Below are positions 1 through 9,159 of a stretch of 64,000 nt of DNA, piece by piece. Position 1 is the first letter of the stretch. Each line of letters begins with the position of its first letter. The translations under genes were made by a program, and so were the position numbers. Under the pieces are notes generated by a model. It saw only the letters and a list, made by a program, of their open reading frames with translations. It made no database searches and was not told where the DNA came from. This DNA is from Rhodoligotrophos sp. CJ14 (lineage in GTDB: Bacteria > Pseudomonadota > Alphaproteobacteria > Rhizobiales > Im1), in NCBI RefSeq assembly GCF_038811545.1, contig NZ_CP133319.1, positions 3,129,516 through 3,193,515 of the forward strand. The letters run 5' to 3'.

Positions 1-128
1 GCCCATCTCCGGTGAACAGTTGGCGAATTGTATCACCAAACCGGGTGGCCCCACCACCCGAGTGGGGCACCAGCCCGACTTCCCCTTTGACGCCGGCGAA
101 AAATGGCGGAATGCTGGCACCGATTTGA
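1..128 (+). CDS. Possible 3' end of an upstream gene (partial, unidentified)
   Basis: The reading frame starting at base 3 is open from the window edge to a TGA at 126-128, which sits just before the Shine-Dalgarno-like sequence of the M20 amidohydrolase gene. Its 41 visible codons give a proline-rich tail that I do not recognise. The frame starting at base 2 is also open, to a TGA at 158-160, and its third-position GC is at least as high, so the true frame is uncertain. If either is real, it would be the gene just upstream in the same operon. A small hairpin (GCCCCAC/GTGGGGC, 48-68) lies inside it. Confidence 0.25.
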   Translation, partial: PSPVNSWRIVSPNRVAPPPEWGTSPTSPLTPAKNGGMLAPI

Positions 129-143
129 GAGGTGAGCGTTCCA

Positions 144-1343
144 ATGCCGATAAAGCCTGAAATTGCTGATTTTGAAGCGGAAATGCGGGCCTGGCGCCGC
201 GACCTGCATACCCATCCCGAGCTGGGCTTCGAGGAAGAGCGAACCAGCGCGTTCGTTGCACGGCAGCTCAGGGCGTTCGGCCTCGACGAGGTGGTGGAAC
301 GCATTGGTGGCACCGGCGTGGTTGGCGTATTGCACGGGCGCGGTGGAGCCGGCGACAATAGCGGCCCGAGAATTGGCCTTCGCGCCGATATGGACGCCCT
401 TCCGATCGAGGAGGAGAACGAGTTTTCATATCGCTCCCAGGTTCCCGGCAAGATGCACGCTTGCGGCCATGACGGCCACACGACGATGCTGTTGGGCGCG
501 GCCAAATACCTGGCCAGCCATCGCAATTTCCGCGGCACTGTCCATTTCATCTTTCAGCCGGCGGAAGAAGGTCTCGGCGGTGCCCAGCGCATGCTGGATG
601 ACGGGCTGTTCGAGCGCTTTCCCTGCGATGGCGTCTACGGCCTGCACAATTGGCCGCAGCTGCCCGCCGGCACTTTCGCCGTAAGGGCAGGACCGGCAAT
701 GGCCGCAGCTGACCGATTTGACGTGACTGTGACGGGCCGCGGCGCGCATGGCGCCATGCCGCATCTTTCGATCGACCCCCTGCTGGCAGCGGTGGATATG
801 GTAAGCGCGCTGCAATCCGTGGTCAGCCGCAATGTCGATCCCCTCGACAGCGCCGTGGTGAGCATCACTCAGATCCATAGCGGCACAACGCACAATATCA
901 TCCCGGCGGAAGCTCGGTTCGGCGGTACGGCACGCTCGTTCCGGCCCGAGACCCGCGACTTCCTCGAGCGCCGGATCCGCGAGATCGTGACTGGGATTGC
1001 TGAGGCCCACGGCACCACCGCCACGGTCAGTTTTATCAGGCAGATGTCGGCCACGATCAACAGCCCGCAGCAGACGGAATGGGCGAGAGCGGTTGCCGCT
1101 GATCTGGTGGGAGGCGAGGCTGTTCGCACCGACATACCGCCATCCATGGGTGCTGAGGATTTCGGCGAGATGCTCCTGCAGGTTCCCGGCAACTACATTT
1201 GGTTGGGCCAAGGCAAGGGACCGGGTACGCCCATGCTGCATACGTCTAAATATGACTTCAATGACGAGGTGTTGACCCTCGGTGCATCCTATTGGGCAGC
1301 TCTGGTGGAAACCCTGGCCCCATTGCGGCTCACGCCGGGCTGA
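144..1343 (+). CDS. M20 family amidohydrolase (hippurate/N-acyl-amino-acid hydrolase type)
   Basis: This 399-residue cytoplasmic metallo-amidohydrolase probably releases a free amino acid from an N-acyl or similar amide conjugate. The M20D pattern is complete: GLRADMDALPIEEEN near residues 80-91, MHACGHDGHTTML near 104-116 and QPAEEGLGG near 138-146 carry the metal ligands and catalytic Glu, and a C-terminal SMGAEDFGEML segment is present. I prefer ATG 144 because AGAGGTGAG ends 7 nt upstream; a GTG at 132 in the same frame would add four residues. It leads a cluster of amino-acid/imine oxidation and ABC import genes, which suggests it works on the imported substrate or a conjugate of it. The exact substrate cannot be read from sequence. 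Confidence 0.88.
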   Translation: MPIKPEIADFEAEMRAWRRDLHTHPELGFEEERTSAFVARQLRAFGLDEVVERIGGTGVVGVLHGRGGAGDNSGPRIGLRADMDALPIEEENEFSYRSQVPGKMHACGHDGHTTMLLGAAKYLASHRNFRGTVHFIFQPAEEGLGGAQRMLDDGLFERFPCDGVYGLHNWPQLPAGTFAVRAGPAMAAADRFDVTVTGRGAHGAMPHLSIDPLLAAVDMVSALQSVVSRNVDPLDSAVVSITQIHSGTTHNIIPAEARFGGTARSFRPETRDFLERRIREIVTGIAEAHGTTATVSFIRQMSATINSPQQTEWARAVAADLVGGEAVRTDIPPSMGAEDFGEMLLQVPGNYIWLGQGKGPGTPMLHTSKYDFNDEVLTLGASYWAALVETLAPLRLTPG

Positions 1344-1397
1344 GCTCAGCATCTCCCCTCGCGGCCTTGGATCTGCGGGGGGCGTATTTACTCGGCC

Positions 1398-1413
1398 ATA
1401 TGATATAACATAT
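1398..1413. promoter_or_regulatory. Operator-like inverted repeat upstream of ridA
   Basis: The arms ATATG and CATAT flank ATATAA in the 108-nt gap between the M20 gene and ridA, 39 nt before the ridA start. The 10-mer ATATGATATA recurs before the ABC binding-protein gene (3115-3124), also within an inverted repeat. This suggests both are bound by one regulator, possibly GntR-like. The segment also holds TATGAT (1399-1404), so it may overlap a -10 element. No regulator gene is in the visible cluster. Confidence 0.45.
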
Positions 1414-1451
1414 AACCAACGGGTAACGCGTCAAAGCGGGGAAGGATTGCT

Positions 1452-1802
1452 ATGGAAGACATCAAGCGCACGGGCCGGATGGCCATAGGCCATAAGGCGG
1501 TCGAGCATCAGGGCGTGGTTTACGTCGGCGGGCTCATCGCCACCGATCTCACGGCCGATATGAAGGGTCAGACGAAACAGATCACCGAAAAGATTGATGC
1601 GGTTCTCGCCGAACACGGCACATCCAAGGACAAGTTGCTCTCGGCCACGATTTTCGTGACGGACTTGAGCCTGCGGCCCAAGATGAACGAGGCCTGGGCA
1701 GAGTGGCTTTCCCCTGAGAACCTGCCGGCCCGTGCGACGATCGGTGTGGCAGATCTCGGGCCGAATGTGCTGATCGAAGTCACCGCGGTCGCCGCGAAAT
1801 AA
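1452..1802 (+). CDS. RidA/YjgF family enamine/imine deaminase
   Basis: This 116-residue protein has the whole RidA fold in one domain. Arg94 in PARATIGVADLG and Glu109 in LIEVTAVA match the conserved substrate-binding Arg and the Glu of active RidA proteins. RidA proteins hydrolyse reactive 2-imino acids to 2-keto acids and ammonia. The next gene encodes a DadA-like FAD oxidase, whose primary product is an imino acid, so pairing the two makes chemical sense. GAAGGA lies 5 nt before the ATG. The following gene starts 19 nt after the stop. Confidence 0.9.
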   Translation: MEDIKRTGRMAIGHKAVEHQGVVYVGGLIATDLTADMKGQTKQITEKIDAVLAEHGTSKDKLLSATIFVTDLSLRPKMNEAWAEWLSPENLPARATIGVADLGPNVLIEVTAVAAK

Positions 1803-1821
1803 GCACCGGAGGGGCGGCTCG

Positions 1822-3081
1822 ATGAGCCAGGGGGGCATCAGCCCGGAACGCCCGGTTGTCGTGATCGGGGCGGGAATTGTTGGTGTGTGCTGCGCGGCCT
1901 ATTTGGTCCGCGAAGGCTTGCCCGTCGTGTTGACCGATCGGCGCGGGCCCGGCGAGATGACCTCCTTCGGCAATCTCGGCGGCATTCAGAACCTTGCGGC
2001 AACACCCATCGCCCTTCCCGGCATGCTGCGGGATGTGCCCCGCTGGCTCCTCGATCCGGATGGCCCGCTCCATGTCCGCCCCGCTTATCTGCCCCAGGTT
2101 CTTCCCTGGCTCTGGCGCTTCTGGCGTCAATCCGAGCCGGAGCGGGTGCTGCATAACGCTAAGGCGCTGAATGATCTGAACCGCCGCTCAGCGGAGTGCC
2201 ATCTGGAGCTCGCGCGCTGGGCCGGCCTCGAGCATCTCTTCAAGATCCCGGGCCAGCTCTATCTCTGGACCTCGCGCGCCTATTACGATCAGAGCACATT
2301 TTCCCGTCGCATCTGGGCATCGACCGGCCAGCCCTTCGATGAGATCGGTCCCGCGGAAATTCGCGAGATGGAGCCGGGCCTTGCCCCGGTATTCGAGGTC
2401 GGCCTTCGGATTCCCGGCAATGGATACTGCCGCGATCCCTTTGGCCTGGCGAAAGGCTTGGCCGCGAAAGCCGTCAGCGAGGGCGCGCAGTTCATTCAAG
2501 CCGAAGCGAATGGCTTTCGGACATCCGGCGGTATGCTGACCGGGGTCGAAACCGATCGCGGCGTGATCGATGCGGGTGCCGTGGTCCTTGCGCTCGGCAT
2601 GTGGTCGAAGCGCCTGGCCTCGTCATTGGGCTATCACGTGCCGCTGGAAAGCCATCGTGGCTATCACGTGACCATTGCCAATCCCGGGATTCAGCTTGGC
2701 TCAATGTGCCTGGTGATCGATAAGAAAGTCGCCATCACGCCCATGACGAGCGGCCTCAGGATTGGCGGCACTGTCGAATTTGCCGGTCTCGATGCGCTGC
2801 CCGACTATCGCCGCGCCCGGCAATTCCTCGCATTGGGCAAGCAGCTCATCAGCGGGCTCGACACCTCGACTCACCAGGAATGGATGGGCCATCGCCCCTG
2901 CCTGCCGGACAGCTTGCCCGTGATCGGCCGCACCCAGCGTTTTGGTAATCTCTATTGCGCCTTCGGCCATGGCCATATGGGATTGCTCGGATCGGCGCCC
3001 ACCGGTAGCATTATCGCAGACCTGATTGCGGGCCGGTCCCCGTCCACGCAGCTCGAACCATTCCGTATCGAGCGCTTCTGA
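1822..3081 (+). CDS. FAD-dependent D-amino acid dehydrogenase/oxidase (DadA-like)
   Basis: The 419-residue protein is a DAO-family flavoenzyme. The dinucleotide-binding motif GAGIVG lies at residues 16-21 after a short lead. The C-terminal FAD/substrate block reads HRPCLPDSLPVIG followed by GHGHMGLLGSAPTG, typical of DadA-type D-amino acid dehydrogenases. It should oxidise a D-amino or secondary amino acid to the imino acid in the cytoplasm or at the inner membrane face, passing electrons to the quinone pool or oxygen. Its position after ridA and before a peptide-type importer supports a catabolic role. Substrate specificity is not visible; sarcosine, D-amino acid or opine oxidation are all possible. 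Confidence 0.87.
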   Translation: MSQGGISPERPVVVIGAGIVGVCCAAYLVREGLPVVLTDRRGPGEMTSFGNLGGIQNLAATPIALPGMLRDVPRWLLDPDGPLHVRPAYLPQVLPWLWRFWRQSEPERVLHNAKALNDLNRRSAECHLELARWAGLEHLFKIPGQLYLWTSRAYYDQSTFSRRIWASTGQPFDEIGPAEIREMEPGLAPVFEVGLRIPGNGYCRDPFGLAKGLAAKAVSEGAQFIQAEANGFRTSGGMLTGVETDRGVIDAGAVVLALGMWSKRLASSLGYHVPLESHRGYHVTIANPGIQLGSMCLVIDKKVAITPMTSGLRIGGTVEFAGLDALPDYRRARQFLALGKQLISGLDTSTHQEWMGHRPCLPDSLPVIGRTQRFGNLYCAFGHGHMGLLGSAPTGSIIADLIAGRSPSTQLEPFRIERF

Positions 3082-3094
3082 ACCGCTTCAGCGA

Positions 3095-3133
3095 TTGACA
3101 GAAACTTCCAACCGATATGATATATCCTTCATA
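3095..3133 (+). promoter_or_regulatory. Candidate sigma70 promoter with overlapping operator for the ABC importer
   Basis: TTGACA (3095-3100) is a perfect -35 hexamer and TATGAT (3116-3121) is a five-of-six -10 match, but the 15-nt spacer is short. The inverted repeat TATGA-N8-TCATA (3116-3133) covers the -10 and contains the same ATATGATATA 10-mer found before ridA. This would let a repressor block RNA polymerase directly. The binding-protein start codon is about 95 nt downstream. Confidence 0.5.
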
Positions 3134-3228
3134 AGAGGGGGGAGGCGACCTGTCTGCGCGAACGCAGGGGCGTGCGCTTCCATCATGAAAGCCAGATCGG
3201 CCGGGACCAGCCCGGCAAGGAGGATTGG

Positions 3229-4836
3229 ATGGTTTCCGCTCCGTTCCGTGCAGCGCGGTCGTTCCTTGTGGCCGCCGCACTTTTTGCAATGCCGGCATGG
3301 GGGGTGGGCCCAGCGGCGGCGCAGAGCCCGTCCGATAAGACGCTGGTCATCGCGCGCGACATGGATCTCAACTCGCTCGATCCGGGCCGCGCCTTTTGTG
3401 ACACCTGCCAGCTCTATATCGGGGCCACCTACCAGCGGCTGGTGAATCTCTCGCCCGACAACAAGTCATTCATTCCCGAGCTTGCGAAATCCTGGGAATT
3501 CAACGACACCCTGACCGAATACACCTTCCATCTCGACCCGAATGCGAAATTCTCCGATGGGAGCCCGGTCGAGGCGAAGGACGTGAAATGGTCCTGGGAG
3601 CGGCTCAAGAACCTGAAGGGCAGCGCTGCCCTGCGCATGACCGGTGTCACCGCGATCGAAACGCCGGATACCCACACTGTGGTCGTCAAACTGGCCGCGC
3701 CGGATTCGGACATCCTGGCCAAGGCTGCCGATGCCTATACCGTCATTCTGAACAGTGACGTGGTGAAGGAGCATGGCGGCACGGACGCGGCAGATGCCAA
3801 CACCGCCGACCAGGCGGAGAAATGGCTGCTGACGCAGTCCGCCGGCAGCGGTCCTTATGTCCTCGAGAGCTACAAGCCGAACAGCGAGGTTCGGCTGAAG
3901 CGCAATGAGAATTTCTGGGGCAAGCAGCCCTTCTATGCCGGGCTCGTCCTGAAGCAGTCCAAGGACGCGGTCAGCCAGATGCAGATGCTGCAGAATGGCG
4001 ATGCTGATCTCGCCATGCAGATTGACATGCAGACGGTGAAGACCATTGATGATCCCAAGATCACCGTCACGCAGGCGCCCTCGCTCGCCACGATCTATTT
4101 GGCCCTGAGCCCCGGCGCGAAGGGCCTCGCGACGCCGCTCGCGCCCAAAGTGCGCGAGGCGATCGCCCTTGCTATTGACTATGAGAAGATGATCGAGTTT
4201 GCCGGTAATGGCGCGGGCAAGTTGCAGCCATCGCCCCTCCACAGCGCTTTCTTCAATGATCTGCCGCTGCCGGAGCCCAAGCGGGATGTGGAGAAGGCCA
4301 AGGCGCTGCTTGCCGAAGCGGGCGTTCCCGACGGCTTCAAGATTGTGGCCGCCTTCCCGGCCATGAACGCCTATGGTGTGGACCTCACCCTGGCCATGCA
4401 GCTGATCCAGCAGAATCTCGCGGATATCGGCGTCGAGGTCGAGTTGCAGCCGGTGACCTTCCCCGTGTTCCGCGAGCGGATCACCGGTGATGGCATTCCC
4501 ATGACCGTGTCCTATGCCATCCCTGGCTTCTTCGGCCCGTCCAACATGGTCAACTTCTTCGCCATGATGCCCGACACGGTTTGGGCCAAGCGGGCACATG
4601 CCGAGCGGGATCCGTCCATCATCAACCCGAAGGAAGCGGAGATCTACAAGCAGGCTCTGGCGGCGACCGGTGAAAAGCGCGACGAGCTTTATCACCAGCT
4701 CGCCGGCGAAATGACCAAGGATCGCATCATCATCCCTCTGATCAACCCGGACAATCTGCTGGTCCATCGCGCTGGTTTGAAGGGGGTCCGCGGCTCGGTA
4801 TGTTGCTTGCTGCCAGTGGGCGAGCTTTCCGAGTAA
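3229..4836 (+). CDS. ABC transporter substrate-binding protein, peptide/nickel/opine family
   Basis: This is a 535-residue periplasmic SBP_bac_5-type binding protein that captures the substrate and delivers it to the two permeases encoded next. Residues 1-30 form a classic signal peptide (basic start, hydrophobic core, AAAQ cleavage region). The mature part has the family pattern of a YQRLVNLSPD-type N-lobe and an SDGSPVEAKDVKWSWERL segment. I chose ATG 3229 because AAGGAGG lies 5 nt upstream and the signal peptide begins there. An in-frame GTG at 3172 would add 19 residues in front of it. The ligand may be a dipeptide, an opine or another amino-acid derivative. Confidence 0.92.
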   Translation: MVSAPFRAARSFLVAAALFAMPAWGVGPAAAQSPSDKTLVIARDMDLNSLDPGRAFCDTCQLYIGATYQRLVNLSPDNKSFIPELAKSWEFNDTLTEYTFHLDPNAKFSDGSPVEAKDVKWSWERLKNLKGSAALRMTGVTAIETPDTHTVVVKLAAPDSDILAKAADAYTVILNSDVVKEHGGTDAADANTADQAEKWLLTQSAGSGPYVLESYKPNSEVRLKRNENFWGKQPFYAGLVLKQSKDAVSQMQMLQNGDADLAMQIDMQTVKTIDDPKITVTQAPSLATIYLALSPGAKGLATPLAPKVREAIALAIDYEKMIEFAGNGAGKLQPSPLHSAFFNDLPLPEPKRDVEKAKALLAEAGVPDGFKIVAAFPAMNAYGVDLTLAMQLIQQNLADIGVEVELQPVTFPVFRERITGDGIPMTVSYAIPGFFGPSNMVNFFAMMPDTVWAKRAHAERDPSIINPKEAEIYKQALAATGEKRDELYHQLAGEMTKDRIIIPLINPDNLLVHRAGLKGVRGSVCCLLPVGELSE

Positions 4837-4856
4837 GCTAGGGCCGCGCTGAGCTC

Positions 4857-4887
4857 TCTGGTGGGCGCCACACGGCGTGCCACCAGA
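4857..4887 (+). other. Strong mRNA hairpin between binding-protein and permease genes
   Basis: TCTGGTGG (4857-4864) pairs with CCACCAGA (4880-4887), and after a one-base bulge GCGCC pairs with GGCGT around an ACAC loop. No T-run follows, so it is not a simple terminator. Hairpins at this place in ABC operons are known to protect the 3' end of the binding-protein message and raise its level over the permeases. That role here is inference. Confidence 0.6.
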
Positions 4888-4917
4888 AGGCTGCCCGGCT
4901 CTTGAATGGTAGATTGA

Positions 4918-5931
4918 ATGCAGCGTTATATTGCCCGCCGCCTTCTGATGATGCCGATCCTGGTGCTCGGCATTGTGACGGTTGCGTTCCTGATTTCCCA
5001 TCTGTCCCGAGGCGATCCGCTCACGGCGATCGTGAGCGAGCGCGAGATGGACAATCCCGAAGTGGTCGCTGCTGCCAAGGCACGCTGGGGGCTGGATAAA
5101 AGCCTGCCGGAGCAATATCTCACCTATATCGGCAATCTGCTCACCGGCGATCTCGGCACATCCTTCGTGACCAAGCGACCGGTCACGGAAGATATCGGCG
5201 AGCGCTTTCCCGCCACGCTGGAACTGGTGATCTGGGCAATGATCATCGGCGGCACCGGCGGCATCATTCTAGGGGTCCTTGCCGCCTATTACCGCGATAC
5301 GCTGATCGATCACGGCGCCCGCCTTTTTGCGCTGATCGGCTCATCCATGCCGGTATTCTGGGTCGGCCTCGGCTTGCTGTTTCTCACCTCCGTTAAGCTC
5401 GGTATCCTGCCTGGCCCGGGCCGGCTCGATGCTCGGATTTCACCGCCCCCTTTCGTGACCGGCATGGTCACGATCGATGCACTGTTGGCCGGCCAATTTC
5501 GGGTGGCGCTTGATGCCGCCTATCACCTCATCCTGCCGGCCTTCGTTCTAGGCTGGACCGTGACCGGTATTGTGTCGCGACTGGTGCGGGCGAGCATGCT
5601 CGATGTCCTCAATCAGGAATATATTCTCACGGCTCGGGCCAAGGGAGCAGGCGAGCGGCGCGTCCTGTTCCATCATGCGCTGCGCAACACGTTGATTCCG
5701 ACGCTCACGGTCATGGGACATTCCTTCGCTTATCTGCTCACCGGCGCCGTTTTGACCGAGACGGTCTTCTCCTGGCCCGGCGTTGGCTCATACGCAGTGA
5801 GCGCGGCCCGGTCTTTGGACTATCCCGCGATCATCGGCGTCACCATTGTCGGCGGCTTGGCCTTTCTGGTCACCAACCTGATCACCGACATTGCCTATGC
5901 CGCGGCCAATCCGAAAATTCGCTTGAGCTGA
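4918..5931 (+). CDS. ABC transporter permease, DppB/OppB type
   Basis: This 337-residue inner-membrane permease has an N-terminal transmembrane helix (residues 9-28) and a periplasmic region carrying EREMDNPEVV. The binding-protein-dependent transport domain follows, with about five more hydrophobic helices. The ATPase-contact loop appears as RAKGAGERRVLFHHALRN near residues 238-255. It pairs with the DppC-type permease that starts 7 nt after its stop to form the channel of the importer. Confidence 0.93.
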   Translation: MQRYIARRLLMMPILVLGIVTVAFLISHLSRGDPLTAIVSEREMDNPEVVAAAKARWGLDKSLPEQYLTYIGNLLTGDLGTSFVTKRPVTEDIGERFPATLELVIWAMIIGGTGGIILGVLAAYYRDTLIDHGARLFALIGSSMPVFWVGLGLLFLTSVKLGILPGPGRLDARISPPPFVTGMVTIDALLAGQFRVALDAAYHLILPAFVLGWTVTGIVSRLVRASMLDVLNQEYILTARAKGAGERRVLFHHALRNTLIPTLTVMGHSFAYLLTGAVLTETVFSWPGVGSYAVSAARSLDYPAIIGVTIVGGLAFLVTNLITDIAYAAANPKIRLS

Positions 5932-5938
5932 GGGCGCC

Positions 5939-6781
5939 ATGACCGCAATCGTCGCCAGGCTCGTCGGATTTCAGCGCCCCTCCTGGCTGAAACTGCCTCT
6001 CATCGTCGGCATCCTGGTTCTGCTGTTCTGGTTTGTCGTCGCCTTCACCATCGACCTGTGGTCGCCCTATTCACCCCTGCAGATGGTGGGCCGCCGCCTT
6101 CAGCCCCCGAGCCTCGAGCATTGGCTCGGCACGGACGCTTTGGGCCGCGATGTGCTCTCGCGAACCCTTTATGGCGCACAGCAATCGATACCGACGGCGA
6201 TCATCGTGGTTCTCATTGCGGTTGCCATCGGGTCGCTGCTCGGCGGTATCGCCGGCTTCTGGGGCGGCTGGGTCGGCGCCATCATCATGCGGCTCGTCGA
6301 CATCACCCTGTCCTTCCCGGCGATACTGCTGGCTATGGCGGTGGCCGCGGGTCTGGGCCCAGGCCTGCGCAACGCCACCATCGCCATGGTTCTCGTGTGG
6401 TGGCCGGTCTTTGCCCGGCTCATGCGCGCCCAGGTGCTTGAGGTGAAACAGCGCGATCACGTGGAAGCCGCCATCGCAAGCGGTGTACCGCCATGGCGTG
6501 TGTTCATCACCCACGTCCTGTCTCTCTGCTGGACACCCATTCTCGTCCACGCCACGATGGATCTCGGGCAGGTGGTGCTTCTGGCAGCATCCCTGAGCTT
6601 CATCGGATTGGGCGCGACGCCGCCCACTCCGGAATGGGGCGCGATGATTGCGGAAGGCGCGACCCAGTTCTATCAGTGGTGGATCGCCTTCGGTCCGGGC
6701 ATAGCCATTCTCACCCTGGTCTTGGGCTTCAATTTCGTCGGTGATGGCTTGCGCGATGCTCTCGATCGAAGAGGCCGCTGA
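5939..6781 (+). CDS. ABC transporter permease, DppC/OppC type
   Basis: This is the second inner-membrane permease of the importer, 280 residues long. An N-terminal anchor helix at residues 20-42 is followed by the short LGTDALGRDVLSR segment typical of DppC/OppC proteins, then about five helices. The cytoplasmic EAA-like loop is seen as EAAIASGVPPWRVFITHV, followed by SLSFIGLGATPPTPEWG. The gene ends with the TGA at 6779-6781, directly before the first ATPase gene. Confidence 0.93.
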   Translation: MTAIVARLVGFQRPSWLKLPLIVGILVLLFWFVVAFTIDLWSPYSPLQMVGRRLQPPSLEHWLGTDALGRDVLSRTLYGAQQSIPTAIIVVLIAVAIGSLLGGIAGFWGGWVGAIIMRLVDITLSFPAILLAMAVAAGLGPGLRNATIAMVLVWWPVFARLMRAQVLEVKQRDHVEAAIASGVPPWRVFITHVLSLCWTPILVHATMDLGQVVLLAASLSFIGLGATPPTPEWGAMIAEGATQFYQWWIAFGPGIAILTLVLGFNFVGDGLRDALDRRGR

Positions 6782-6782
6782 C

Positions 6783-7811
6783 ATGGCCAGCACCGCAAAT
6801 GGCGAAACCTTGCTCGAGATCCGCGATCTTCGCGTGTCCTTCACCCGTCGCGGCGGCCCCGCCCTGGACGCGGTGCGGGGCGTCGATTTCATCCTGCACA
6901 AGGGCGAGGTGCTGGCTGTGGTGGGGGAATCGGGCTCCGGCAAATCCCTCACCATGCTTGCCGCCATGGGGTTGACGCCGGCGACCGCCAAGGTCACGGG
7001 CTCCGTGCGCTTCCGTGGGACGGAGCTGATCGGTGCGCCTCGCTCTTATCTTCGCTCCATCCGCGGCGCCCAGATCGCCATGATCTTTCAGGACTCCTTG
7101 AGCGCTCTGAACCCGGTGCTCAAGGTTGGCGATCAGATCGCCGAGGCCCTGCAGCTGCACCATCCGGACATGAGCCGGCGCGAAGCCTGGAAGCGCGCGA
7201 CCGAGCTTCTCGATCTCGTCTCCGTGCCGCAGCCCGACCGGCGGGTCGGGCAGTATCCTCATGAATTCTCCGGCGGCATGCGCCAGCGCGCAATGATCGC
7301 CATGGCGGTCGCAAACAACCCTTCGGTGCTGATCGCGGACGAGCCGACCACCGCCCTCGACGTCACGGTGCAGGCACAGGTCATGGACGTGCTGAAGCGC
7401 CTGCGCGAGCAGCTCGGTCTGGCCCTGATCCTGATCACCCATGATATGGGCGTTGTGGCCGGAACCGCTGATCGGGTGGCGGTGATGTATTCGGGCCGTG
7501 TGGTCGAGGACGCAACTGTCGCCGACCTCTTTCGGGAGCCGCGCCATCCCTATACACGTGGTCTGCTCGCCTCCGTGCCCAAGATCGATGATGACGCCGA
7601 TGAGCTGTACTCCATCCCCGGATCACCGCCGCCGCTCGGCAATCGCGCCCCCGGCTGCTCGTTCAGCGACCGCTGCCCCTATGTGGCACCCCTCTGCCGC
7701 AGGGATGAGCCGGCCCTGCGTGCCGTCGGACCTCAGCGGGCGGCCTGCCATTTCGCCGAAACGCTTCCCCCGGTCGCCAGGCCGGCGCTGATTGGAGAGG
7801 GCGCAGCATGA
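6783..7811 (+). CDS. ABC transporter ATP-binding protein, DppD/OppD type
   Basis: This 342-residue ATPase energises the importer. The Walker A motif is GESGSGKS, the signature is FSGGMRQR and Walker B leads into [10 protein letters not shown]. The C-terminal oligopeptide-transporter extension has the cysteine-bearing stretch [15 protein letters not shown], which in this family can hold an iron-sulfur cluster or structural metal. I start at ATG 6783, two bases after the preceding stop, with GAAGAGG about 9 nt upstream; an in-frame ATG at 6741 would run 41 nt into the permease gene. It acts with the next gene product as a heterodimer. Confidence 0.93.
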   Translation: MASTANGETLLEIRDLRVSFTRRGGPALDAVRGVDFILHKGEVLAVVGESGSGKSLTMLAAMGLTPATAKVTGSVRFRGTELIGAPRSYLRSIRGAQIAMIFQDSLSALNPVLKVGDQIAEALQLHHPDMSRREAWKRATELLDLVSVPQPDRRVGQYPHEFSGGMRQRAMIAMAVANNPSVLIADEPTTALDVTVQAQVMDVLKRLREQLGLALILITHDMGVVAGTADRVAVMYSGRVVEDATVADLFREPRHPYTRGLLASVPKIDDDADELYSIPGSPPPLGNRAPGCSFSDRCPYVAPLCRRDEPALRAVGPQRAACHFAETLPPVARPALIGEGAA

Positions 7812-8854
7812 CGCCAACTGCCCCTTTGATATCGCCTGCCATCGAGCCTCCGCTGGTTGCGGTGCGCGATATGGTCAAGAGCTTCCCGATCAAGGGCGGA
7901 TTTCTCTTCGATCGGCCGGTCGGTGCGGTGCAGGCGATTGCCGGCGTCTCCTTCGATTTGCAGGAGGGCGAGACCTTAGGTCTGGTGGGTGAGTCCGGCT
8001 GTGGAAAGTCAACCCTCGGCCGCTGCATGCTGCGGCTGATGGAGCCCACCTCGGGAACGATCAGCTTTCGGGGGCAGGATATTTCCGCGCTGCCCGCGCC
8101 GGCGATGCGCCAGATGCGGCGGCATATGCAGCTGGTCTTCCAGGATCCTTACGCTTCCTTGCACCCGCGCATGACGATCGCCCAGAACATCGCCGTGCCT
8201 CTTGGCCTCACGCAGATGTCGCGCCAGGAAAAGCGCGAGCGGGTCGAGGAACTCCTGGCGCTCGTCAATCTCGATCCAAGCCATGGCCGCCGTTATCCGC
8301 ACGAGTTGTCAGGCGGGCAGCGCCAGCGGGTCGGCATCGCCCGCGCCCTTGCGCTCAAGCCCCAGGTGATCGTGCTCGATGAGGCGGTCTCCGCGCTCGA
8401 TGTTTCTATCCAAGCAGGTGTTCTCAACCTGCTGAAGCGCCTGCAGCAATCGTTGCGCACCTCATATCTGTTTATCGCTCATGATCTTGCGGTGGTGCGG
8501 CACATCTCTCACCGGGTCGCAGTCATGTATCTCGGCAAGATCGTCGAGATTGGCGAGGCCAAGGCCCTCTATCGCAACGCGCAGCACCCCTATACCCAGG
8601 CCTTGCTGTCGGCGATCCCCCTAACCGATCCGGCCGTCGAAAAGACGAGATCGCGCATCGTCCTGCAGGGTGATGTGCCAAGTCCCATTTCACCGCCATC
8701 TGGTTGCCGGTTCCGCACACGCTGCTGGAAGGCTCAGGCCATCTGCGCCAAGGAAGAGCCCATCCTGCGCGGCTGTGGCACCGGTCAGGCGGTCGCCTGT
8801 CACTTCCCCGAGCCCCTGGCCGCGGTTCCCCCGAAGACGGCCGCCGCGTCATGA
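7808..8854 (+). CDS. ABC transporter ATP-binding protein, DppF/OppF type
   Basis: This second ATPase subunit has 348 residues. It has Walker [10 protein letters not shown], signature [10 protein letters not shown] and Walker B running into [10 protein letters not shown], and ends in the oligopeptide-transporter C-terminal extension ([18 protein letters not shown]). The start overlaps the stop of the DppD-type gene by ATGA, so translation is coupled. The usual DEPT after Walker B is DEAV here, a common DppF variant with the catalytic Glu retained. Confidence 0.93.
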   Translation: MTPTAPLISPAIEPPLVAVRDMVKSFPIKGGFLFDRPVGAVQAIAGVSFDLQEGETLGLVGESGCGKSTLGRCMLRLMEPTSGTISFRGQDISALPAPAMRQMRRHMQLVFQDPYASLHPRMTIAQNIAVPLGLTQMSRQEKRERVEELLALVNLDPSHGRRYPHELSGGQRQRVGIARALALKPQVIVLDEAVSALDVSIQAGVLNLLKRLQQSLRTSYLFIAHDLAVVRHISHRVAVMYLGKIVEIGEAKALYRNAQHPYTQALLSAIPLTDPAVEKTRSRIVLQGDVPSPISPPSGCRFRTRCWKAQAICAKEEPILRGCGTGQAVACHFPEPLAAVPPKTAAAS

Positions 8855-9159
8855 GCAGGTTTGCCACCGTCCCGCTCGATCCCCATCGGCAGGTGACCAT
8901 CCTGCTCGCCGGCGAGCCCGTCACGGTGCCTGAGCATGCTACGGTCGCGGCGGCCATGCTGCTGGCCGGCTGGCAATGGAACCGCAACTCGCCCATTTCT
9001 GGCGCACCGCGGGCGCCCTACTGCATGATGGGAACCTGTTTTGAGTGCCTGGTGGAAATCGACGGGGTGCCGGACCGGCAGGCCTGCCTCACTCCCGTGC
9101 GCGACGGCATGCGCATCGAAAGGCAATTGGCTGACCTTGTCCGACCGGACGCGCTCTGA
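8851..9159 (+). CDS. Small [2Fe-2S] subunit of a heterotrimeric amino-acid/opine oxidase (HcnA-like)
   Basis: This 102-residue ferredoxin-like protein has cysteines C58, C63, C66 and C79, the C-x4-C-x2-C-x12-C arrangement of a [2Fe-2S] cluster. The family is the short 2Fe-2S subunit found beside HcnB/HcnC, opine oxidase and D-hydroxyproline dehydrogenase flavoproteins. Here too the next two genes encode exactly those partners. The start overlaps the preceding stop by ATGA, and its own TGA overlaps the next ATG. It probably passes electrons between the flavin subunits or to an external acceptor. Confidence 0.85.
   Translation: MSRFATVPLDPHRQVTILLAGEPVTVPEHATVAAAMLLAGWQWNRNSPISGAPRAPYCMMGTCFECLVEIDGVPDRQACLTPVRDGMRIERQLADLVRPDAL

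Noticed and set aside
426-1352. 308-codon minus-strand open frame opposite the M20 gene
   Set aside because: It mirrors the GC-rich third positions of the plus-strand gene and shows no family motif. The plus-strand frame has complete catalytic motifs.
3466-5115. 549-codon minus-strand open frame across the ABC binding-protein gene
   Set aside because: It crosses two well-defined plus-strand genes, starts inside the permease gene and has no recognisable domain; an antisense shadow.
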